This document shows, one piece after another, positions 31,565-37,090 of a stretch of DNA of 37,090 nt. The DNA is from JABDPF01 sp036351055 (GTDB lineage: Bacteria > Pseudomonadota > Gammaproteobacteria > Xanthomonadales > SZUA-36), in NCBI GenBank assembly GCA_036351055.1, contig JAZBOH010000258.1:1-37090 (forward strand), given 5' to 3'. The first letter of the stretch is position 1. The number at the start of each line of letters is the position of its first letter. The translations under genes were made by a program, and so were the position numbers. Under the pieces are notes generated by a model. That model ran no database searches. It was not told the DNA's origin and saw only the letters and a program-made list of their open reading frames with translations.

Positions 31565-33730
31565 ATGAAGAAAGTATTGACCGGTATTGCGCTATTCCTT
31601 CTTCTGAGCTGTAGTACGATTTCCGCACAGGACCCGGCGGGTATCCCGGATCCAAACCCGGGTTTCGAAACCACCTTGCTGGATTCGGAGACAAGACTGG
31701 TGCCGGAATCGGAGACCGGCATGACAGTTGACATACCGGCCGACCTGTTTGCACGCGACAGCTACCGTCTCGACCCCGTCATCTGCCCGTTCAAAGGAAA
31801 GATCGACTACAAACCTGGTGACTTCGACTGTTTCCTGCTCGAAGTACCGGAAAACCGTGAAAACCCGGAATCCCGTTTTATCGAACTGCACGTGGTGCGG
31901 ATCAATTCCCGCTGGGCCAAGGAGGATTTCGAGGACAAGACCGAGGAAACCGGCCTGGCTGCCGGAAAACGCAATGATCCGGTCATATACCTGACCGGTG
32001 GGCCTGGTGTAAAAGCCAGCTATTACGTCAGGAAGCTGCGCGACCACGGAATCCTCGACCACCGCGACCTCTACATCCTGGAGCAACGGGGTATCGGTTT
32101 CTCGGACGATTTCTGTCCCATGTACGCGGGACGCAAACCCGCGGCAGACGAAGCAGCCACCTTCGAGGAAAGCCTGGAAGCAGCCAATCAGCGCATGCGT
32201 TTCTGTGCCGACAACGCGCGCGCGGCCGGCGTTGACCTGCAAGGCTACAACACCATTGAAAACGCGCGTGACGTCAAGGCCCTGCGCCAGGCGCTGGGCC
32301 TGGGGCAATGGAACGTATGGGGCATTTCCTACGGCTCGATTCTCGGCCAGGCCTATGTCAAGGAAGACCCTGAAGGCATCCTGGCGGTGGCGCTGGATGC
32401 GATCATGCCGCTCGATGTTCGCGACTCGGACGAGCACTGGCGTGTGGTGAAGTGGTACGACCGTGACCTGGTAAAAATTCAGGCCATCTGCGACTCGCAG
32501 CCCGCCTGCGCCGACCGCTACCCGGATATTGGGGGCCGCCTCCGACAGGCCGTGGCTTCCGTGGTCGACCAGGCCATCGAGATCGAGGTCGAGGATACGG
32601 AATCCTACCCTTCGGGAAAGGCCCGGTTCTTCCAGAACATCGTCGCCATGCTGCCCTTTGTTTTCCTTTACGAACAGGAAAACTACCCCGCCATGGCTGC
32701 GCTGGTCTACGCCTGGGCAGACGCGGTCGAACGCCGTGACAAAGACCTTTTCCTGGCACTAGCCGTTTCCATGCGTGACGATGGTTTTTTCAGCAGCAGC
32801 CAGGGTATGTCGAACGCGATCCATTGTGCCGACGGCGGTATTGCCGCCCAGGCCCGTGCCAACCTGAAGGACCAGCAGGCGTTTCCCGTGCTCGGAGCGG
32901 CCTTGGGAACCACCGAATCCAATAAACGCAAAATGACCCTGTGCGAGGAACTTGGCATGCCACTGCGTGCCGGTGATCAATACCGCGCGGTGCAAACCAG
33001 CCTGCCCAGCCTGATCATCGAGGGCGAAATGGATCCAATCACGCCGCCACCGAACGCCAAGGCCATCCTGCCGGGTTTCGAAAACGGCACCTACGTGGAG
33101 TTTCCCTACGCTGGCCACGGTCCATCCCGCTCGGTCAAATGCGGTGGTGCGATGCTGAATAAGTTCTTCGATGACCCGGCCGCGGAACCCGACCTTTCCT
33201 GTGTCAACGAAATGGAAGTACCAGAAATGATCGCGCCGATCTTTGAGTCTTCCGTCGTACCGCGTTTGCTCGTGCTGGCCGAGCAGGACAAGAAGAAGCT
33301 GGCCTTGCCCGGCGCCTGGCTGGGTGGCTCGATGCTGATCTCCCTGCTGGCCTTCCTGGTGCTGACGTTCTCACCGCTGGTCCGCCTCGCCGAGGGACGG
33401 CCCGCCATACTGGCCGGCGCGGCGCGGACCTGGGCCTGGCTTGCCGCAGGCACATCCGTCACCGCTGTCACCATCCTGGGGGTGGCCATTGGCATGGCAG
33501 CAGATACATCGGAGATCCTGCCCTTGTTCGGTTTCATGCCCTGGGCGGTCTACGGCGCCTGGACGGGCCTCGCCACGGGTGTACTGGGCCTGTTGACCAT
33601 CTGGGCCACCTTCCGTGCTCGGAAACTCTACAGCCTGCCCGGCAGCCGCGTGATGGGATTCACGCTGACCGGCCTGGCGGCCGTGGCGCTCAGCGCATTC
33701 CTCTTGGCCTGGGACCTGGGACCGTTCTGA
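31565..33730 (+). CDS. Alpha/beta hydrolase (S33 peptidase / TAP-like), lipoprotein signal plus C-terminal membrane helices
   Basis: This protein has 721 residues, starting at ATG 31565 after GGATGG. The N-terminus MKKVLTGIALFLLLSCSTIS has a lipobox-like LLSC. Residues about 75-560 are an alpha/beta hydrolase of the S33/TAP type: oxyanion segment YLTGGPG (144-148), nucleophile elbow GISYGS (S255), acid in EGEMDPITPP (D490) and His in YAGHGPSRS (H518). Many cysteines fit an exported, disulfide-bonded domain. Residues about 585-720 contain four hydrophobic helices, unusual for this family. It may cleave short peptides or an ester in the periplasm while held in the inner membrane. It is 78 bp ahead of a TonB receptor gene. 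Substrate unknown. Confidence 0.87.
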   Translation: MKKVLTGIALFLLLSCSTISAQDPAGIPDPNPGFETTLLDSETRLVPESETGMTVDIPADLFARDSYRLDPVICPFKGKIDYKPGDFDCFLLEVPENRENPESRFIELHVVRINSRWAKEDFEDKTEETGLAAGKRNDPVIYLTGGPGVKASYYVRKLRDHGILDHRDLYILEQRGIGFSDDFCPMYAGRKPAADEAATFEESLEAANQRMRFCADNARAAGVDLQGYNTIENARDVKALRQALGLGQWNVWGISYGSILGQAYVKEDPEGILAVALDAIMPLDVRDSDEHWRVVKWYDRDLVKIQAICDSQPACADRYPDIGGRLRQAVASVVDQAIEIEVEDTESYPSGKARFFQNIVAMLPFVFLYEQENYPAMAALVYAWADAVERRDKDLFLALAVSMRDDGFFSSSQGMSNAIHCADGGIAAQARANLKDQQAFPVLGAALGTTESNKRKMTLCEELGMPLRAGDQYRAVQTSLPSLIIEGEMDPITPPPNAKAILPGFENGTYVEFPYAGHGPSRSVKCGGAMLNKFFDDPAAEPDLSCVNEMEVPEMIAPIFESSVVPRLLVLAEQDKKKLALPGAWLGGSMLISLLAFLVLTFSPLVRLAEGRPAILAGAARTWAWLAAGTSVTAVTILGVAIGMAADTSEILPLFGFMPWAVYGAWTGLATGVLGLLTIWATFRARKLYSLPGSRVMGFTLTGLAAVALSAFLLAWDLGPF

Positions 33731-33808
33731 GACATTCCCCACGCCGGTTCATGCCGGTACTGCGGATAGGATAAACTGCGCGACAGTTTGAGTCATGATG
33801 GCCAACAG

Positions 33809-35653
33809 ATGCTCGAAGTAATCGCGCTCCCCCTGCTCCTGTCCGCGTCCGCGGCGGGCTCGGGCGAAACCGGGCAAGAGGCTAAAGTACTGGCGCCGAT
33901 AACCGTGACGGCCAGGCGGGTAGCCAACCTGCAACCGGCCAGCTCGTTCGCATCAACGGCAACGGCACTGCGCTTTGACCCGCAGATCAACCTGCAGACC
34001 CGCGGATTGCCGGAAGGCCAGGCCGACGTCACCGTCCGTGGCGGCTTGTTCGAAAACACCGGCTTCAGGCTCGGCGCCATCACGATCACGGATCCCCAGA
34101 CCGGGCATTACGCTGTCGAAATTCCCGTGGACCCGGGTATGTTGAGCTCACCGGAGCTACTCACCGATTTCGATAATGGCCTCCATTCTTTCAATGCATC
34201 GGTAGCAACCGTGAGCTACGGTTTCACACCCGTTTCCCGTGGCAGCAGCCTGTACGCTGGCGTGGGCAGTGACCAGCTTTACCATGCGTCGGTCCGGACC
34301 GGTCATGTACGGAAACTACAAGGCGGAACCTCGTTTGGCGCGGTGATATCGGCGTCCGGCTCGTCTGGCGACGGCACGGTGGAACACGGGGACCACGAGT
34401 TCAAACGCTTTTCCGGCCAACTCCAGTGGCTGGCCAACGGCCGGGAGACCAATGTTTTGCTCGGTTACCACGACAAGTTTGCCGGCTGGCCCGGCATGTA
34501 TACCGGTTTTGCCTCCTTACCCGAAACCGACCAGACGAAACTGGGCCTGGCCCTGGTCAACCACCGTGTTTCGAGCCGGAACGGCTGGTGGGAGGTCGCG
34601 TCAGCCTACCGCTGGCTGGAAGACGATTATGATTTCGACCGCCGCACCCAGGAGTCGGGCACAACCGGCGCTTTCGAGCATGAAACCCGCAGTTTTTCGC
34701 TGGCCCTGTCGGGCATGCAGCACTATGCCGGTCTGGACTGGCATATCAGCGGCCAGTTCACGGCGGACCGCCTGGTGCGCTCAACCGACCTGACCAGCGG
34801 GAGCTTCAATTCACGTTCCTACGGTTCCCTGGGTCTCGCACCGGGACGCGAGTGGATCCTGGCCTCTGGAGCAAGCACGTCGTTCCGGGCCGGGCTCAGG
34901 GCGGATATTTCCAACCGGGATGAAGACACCCTGGTGCCCATGTTCCTGTTTTCATACGAAGTGCCCAGGGGCGGCGGGCTCGACCGCTTCGACCTGGAGT
35001 ATTCGAAAACATCCCAATTGCCGGGCTACACGGCGCTAAACTCGCCACCCACGGGCTTGTTCGGCGGCAATCCGGGGCTGGAACGGGAATACGCCAATAC
35101 CCTGAAATTTGGCTTTAGCCACGAAGCCAGCCAATGGACGGCGCGGCTCTCAGCCTTTTACCGCAGGGACGACGGCCTGGTCGACTGGACCTATCGCCAG
35201 GGCGCCCCCTACCTGCGCCAGGCCAACCCGGTCGATATGGATGTCAGGGGACTGGAGGGCTTTCTATCCTGGCGATCGGACCAGCTGGAATTCTTCGGCG
35301 CGTATGCCTGGATCGACAAGGATGCCGACTACGGTGACACCGCGGTGGACGCCAGCTACTACGCCCTCAATTTCGCGCGTCACCGCCTGACCCTGGCTGC
35401 CGTCTACCAGCCTTCCCGGCAGTGGGAAATCAGGCTGGACAACGAGTACCGCGTGCAGCAGGCAAACACCCTGCGAACCAGCGGCGACCGGGCCTACATG
35501 GCATCGCTGTCGGTTGGCTGGCAGCCGCAATCGTTCCAGGACTTCAGCCTGATGCTGATCGCAGACAACCTCACCGACAGCGACTTCCAGGAATTTCCGG
35601 GCACGCCCCCGATGGGCCGCCAGGTCAGCCTCGGCCTGGGGTTGAACTGGTAA
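33809..35653 (+). CDS. TonB-dependent outer-membrane receptor, short form
   Basis: This protein has 614 residues from ATG 33809; a TTG start at 33788 is possible but less likely. The signal peptide is MLEVIALPLLLSASAAG. A TonB-box-like PITVTARRV and a plug domain follow: INLQTRGLPEGQADVTVRGGLFENTGFRLGAITITDPQTGHY. The rest is a beta-barrel with many aromatic-ended strands, ending in LGLGLNW, a typical C-terminal barrel signal. It resembles BtuB/vitamin or metal-complex receptors more than SusC. The ligand is unknown. It follows the S33 hydrolase gene in the same direction, so the hydrolase may process what the receptor imports. Confidence 0.88.
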   Translation: MLEVIALPLLLSASAAGSGETGQEAKVLAPITVTARRVANLQPASSFASTATALRFDPQINLQTRGLPEGQADVTVRGGLFENTGFRLGAITITDPQTGHYAVEIPVDPGMLSSPELLTDFDNGLHSFNASVATVSYGFTPVSRGSSLYAGVGSDQLYHASVRTGHVRKLQGGTSFGAVISASGSSGDGTVEHGDHEFKRFSGQLQWLANGRETNVLLGYHDKFAGWPGMYTGFASLPETDQTKLGLALVNHRVSSRNGWWEVASAYRWLEDDYDFDRRTQESGTTGAFEHETRSFSLALSGMQHYAGLDWHISGQFTADRLVRSTDLTSGSFNSRSYGSLGLAPGREWILASGASTSFRAGLRADISNRDEDTLVPMFLFSYEVPRGGGLDRFDLEYSKTSQLPGYTALNSPPTGLFGGNPGLEREYANTLKFGFSHEASQWTARLSAFYRRDDGLVDWTYRQGAPYLRQANPVDMDVRGLEGFLSWRSDQLEFFGAYAWIDKDADYGDTAVDASYYALNFARHRLTLAAVYQPSRQWEIRLDNEYRVQQANTLRTSGDRAYMASLSVGWQPQSFQDFSLMLIADNLTDSDFQEFPGTPPMGRQVSLGLGLNW

Positions 35654-35736
35654 GAAAGGCATCGGGATTTGCCGCTCCAGGCATTTGCACTCATTCTGTC
35701 TATACTTGGTCCGAGTCCACCCGCAACGGAGAAAGC

Positions 35737-36090
35737 ATGAACAAACTGGAAAAAAAAGACTACCAGGTCACGGTGAACATCGATACACAGGGGACAGTGA
35801 GCTGTGATCCAGACACACTGAAAATCGAAAAATCCTGGGGAACCGTCAATATCAAGTGGAAGGTCAAATCGGAACAGGACTGGGAAATCACCGGCATCAG
35901 CGCCCCCGACGGGGAGCCGCTTGATGCTTACGAATTCAAATCCTCAAAGAAGCATGGGCATAGCGGCTGGAAGATCCAGGACAGGAACCGGAAAATAAAG
36001 GAATTCGAATACGTGGTTCATGTCCAACGCGTCAAGACCGGTGAATGCGTCGCACATGATCCGATCATCAAGAACGGGGGCAGAAAGTAA
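35737..36090 (+). CDS. Small conserved-looking protein of unknown function
   Basis: This protein has 117 residues from ATG 35737, with GGAG 6-7 nt upstream. The open frame extends upstream into the receptor gene, but the strong ribosome site decides this start. It has no signal peptide and no membrane helix. It is lysine-rich with alternating hydrophobic residues (DYQVTVNID, TVNIKWKVKS, EFEYVVHVQRV), which suggests a small beta-sandwich. Two cysteines are present. Base composition is a little less GC-rich than its neighbours. I do not recognise a family. It is followed by a strong terminator. Confidence 0.75.
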   Translation: MNKLEKKDYQVTVNIDTQGTVSCDPDTLKIEKSWGTVNIKWKVKSEQDWEITGISAPDGEPLDAYEFKSSKKHGHSGWKIQDRNRKIKEFEYVVHVQRVKTGECVAHDPIIKNGGRK

Positions 36091-36117
36091 AGCACCCCCC
36101 TGGTCAACACCCATGAA

Positions 36118-36149
36118 AAAACCCCCAACGCCTGAACGATGGGGGTTTT
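36118..36149. terminator. Bidirectional rho-independent terminator
   Basis: A 10-bp perfect stem (36118-36127 with 36140-36149) with a 12-nt loop has a C5/G5 core, followed by T4 on the plus strand and T6 on the minus strand. It lies between the convergent small-protein gene and pntB and can serve both. Confidence 0.92.
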
Positions 36150-36168
36150 CTCGTTACCTGGCTAAGCC

Positions 36169-37090
36169 TTACAGCAGCTTGTAAACCGCTTCCAGGGTGT
36201 CCTTTGCGTCGCCAAACAGCATGCGCGTATTGTCCTTGAAGAACAACGGATTCTGCACACCGGCGTAACCGGTGGCCATGCTGCGTTTCAGCACAATGGT
36301 CGTATCGCCTTTCCAGCATTCGAGAACCGGCATGCCGCCGATCGGGCCGTCGGGTTCATCGAGTGCCGACGGGTTGACGATGTCGTTGGCGCCGATGACG
36401 ATGGACACGTCGACGTCCGGAAAATCATCATTGATTTCATCCATTTCGAAAACGATGTCGTAAGGCACCTTGGCTTCCGCCAGCAGTACGTTCATATGAC
36501 CGGGCATGCGGCCGGCAACCGGGTGGATGCCGAAACGCACATTGACCTTTTTATCACGCAGGGTCTTGGTGATCTCGTGAACGATATGCTGCGCTTGTGC
36601 AACCGCCATGCCGTAACCCGGAATGATCATCACCTGCTTGGCGTTTTTCAGCAGTTCGGCAGTCTCTTCAGGCAGGATCGGGTCAACTTCACCCTGGTCC
36701 ACATCGGCACCCGCGGCCGGCGTTCCGCCTCCGGTACCAAACCCACCCGCAATCACGGACAGGAACTTGCGGTTCATCGCACGGCACATAATGTAGGACA
36801 GGATGGCGCCCGAGGAACCGACCAGCGCACCGGTTACGATCAGCAGGTCGTTACCCAGCATGAAACCGGTGGCGGCAGCCGCCCAACCGGAATAGCTATT
36901 GAGCATGGAGACCACGACCGGCATATCGGCACCGCCAATGGCCATCACCATGTGGATACCAAACAGCAGAGAAACGATCGTCATGATGATCAGCGGCAAC
37001 GTGCCGCCACCCGCTGCCGATTCGACGACAAACGCGTAACCGTAGTAGATCGCGATGATCAACAGGCCCAGGTTCAAGTAGTGGCGGCCT
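36169..37090 (-). CDS. pntB: NAD(P) transhydrogenase subunit beta, partial (N-terminus beyond right edge)
   Basis: The last 306 codons of PntB are present; the frame is open to the right edge, so about a third of the usual 460 residues is missing. Membrane segments (GADMPVVVSMLNSYSGWAAAATGFMLGN, IVTGALVGSSGAILSYIMCRAMNR) and the NADP(H)-binding domain III are very conserved: PGYGMAVAQAQ, RFGIHPVAGRMPGHMNVLLAEA, DVSIVIGANDIVNP, KRSMATGYAGVQNPLFF, LFGDAKDTLEA. The enzyme uses the proton gradient to make NADPH from NADH. pntA should lie to the right, upstream in the same operon. Confidence 0.97.
   Translation of the reverse strand, partial: GRHYLNLGLLIIAIYYGYAFVVESAAGGGTLPLIIMTIVSLLFGIHMVMAIGGADMPVVVSMLNSYSGWAAAATGFMLGNDLLIVTGALVGSSGAILSYIMCRAMNRKFLSVIAGGFGTGGGTPAAGADVDQGEVDPILPEETAELLKNAKQVMIIPGYGMAVAQAQHIVHEITKTLRDKKVNVRFGIHPVAGRMPGHMNVLLAEAKVPYDIVFEMDEINDDFPDVDVSIVIGANDIVNPSALDEPDGPIGGMPVLECWKGDTTIVLKRSMATGYAGVQNPLFFKDNTRMLFGDAKDTLEAVYKLL

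Noticed and set aside
31592..32437. 281-codon minus-strand open frame opposite the S33 hydrolase
   Set aside because: The hydrolase has an intact catalytic triad, signal sequence and ribosome site; the antisense product shows no domain.
1..37090. tRNA, rRNA, CRISPR array, insertion sequence or phage genes
   Set aside because: No repeated spacer pattern, transposase or integrase motif, or RNA gene sequence was recognised by eye on either strand.

Overview
This is a 37 kb stretch of high-GC chromosome (about 60% GC by eye). It most likely comes from a Gram-negative, probably marine or saline gammaproteobacterium. Supporting signs are a TonB-dependent outer-membrane receptor, Tat and Sec signal peptides, a lipobox, a PntB-type transhydrogenase, and several sodium-linked membrane systems. 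The genus cannot be read from the sequence. No rRNA, tRNA, CRISPR array, prophage or transposase gene was seen, and coding density is very high with many 1-8 nt gene overlaps.

Layout. (1) 1-2620, minus strand: a YtrA-type GntR repressor, an ABC ATPase and an ABC permease cut by the left edge, with a good autoregulated promoter/operator. (2) 2671-2761: an isolated long inverted repeat, followed by pgi (glucose-6-phosphate isomerase). (3) 4562-13026: a beta-glucan/cellobiose utilisation locus. A LacI-type repressor, a secreted GH5-SGNH bifunctional enzyme and a Tat-exported Gfo/Idh/MocA oxidoreductase are read leftward. A sodium:solute symporter and a GH94 cellobiose phosphorylase are read rightward. 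Two near-perfect LacI operators lie over the two divergent promoters between them. (4) 13051-16568, minus strand: a DUF4956-like membrane protein, a secreted DUF4412-like protein, and a PadR repressor with its partner membrane protein behind a double operator. (5) 16702-19942, minus strand: the three subunits of the sodium-pumping oxaloacetate decarboxylase (OadG-A-B). (6) 20109-31227, minus strand: a tightly coupled 13-gene operon for a large membrane-bound respiratory complex. It has Mrp antiporter subunits (E, F, G, DUF4040, B, C), a 1043-residue double antiporter subunit, NuoH/B/C/D-like core subunits, a 600-residue protein fusing two-cluster ferredoxin and GltD-type flavoprotein modules, and a rubrerythrin-like di-iron protein. 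The gene order matches the archaeal MBX/MBS (membrane-bound complex I-like / sulfane sulfur reductase) family rather than ordinary complex I or a hydrogenase. (7) 31565-36090, plus strand: a membrane-anchored S33-type hydrolase, a short TonB-dependent receptor and a small unknown protein. (8) 36169 to the right edge, minus strand: the C-terminal two thirds of pntB.

How the parts may work together (inference). GH5-SGNH would cut and deacylate beta-glucan outside the cell. The symporter would import cellobiose, and GH94 would split it with phosphate to glucose and glucose 1-phosphate, which enter glycolysis (pgi is nearby). The MBX-like complex, the Oad pump, the sodium symporter and the transhydrogenase all couple redox or decarboxylation chemistry to ion gradients, which suggests a cell with an important sodium cycle.

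The strongest candidate for something new is the MBX-like complex. Its flavin and ferredoxin modules are fused. Its NuoB-like subunit lacks one of the tandem cysteines for cluster N2. Its NuoD-like subunit has a cysteine-rich motif where complex I has its quinone-site tyrosine motif and hydrogenases have nickel ligands.
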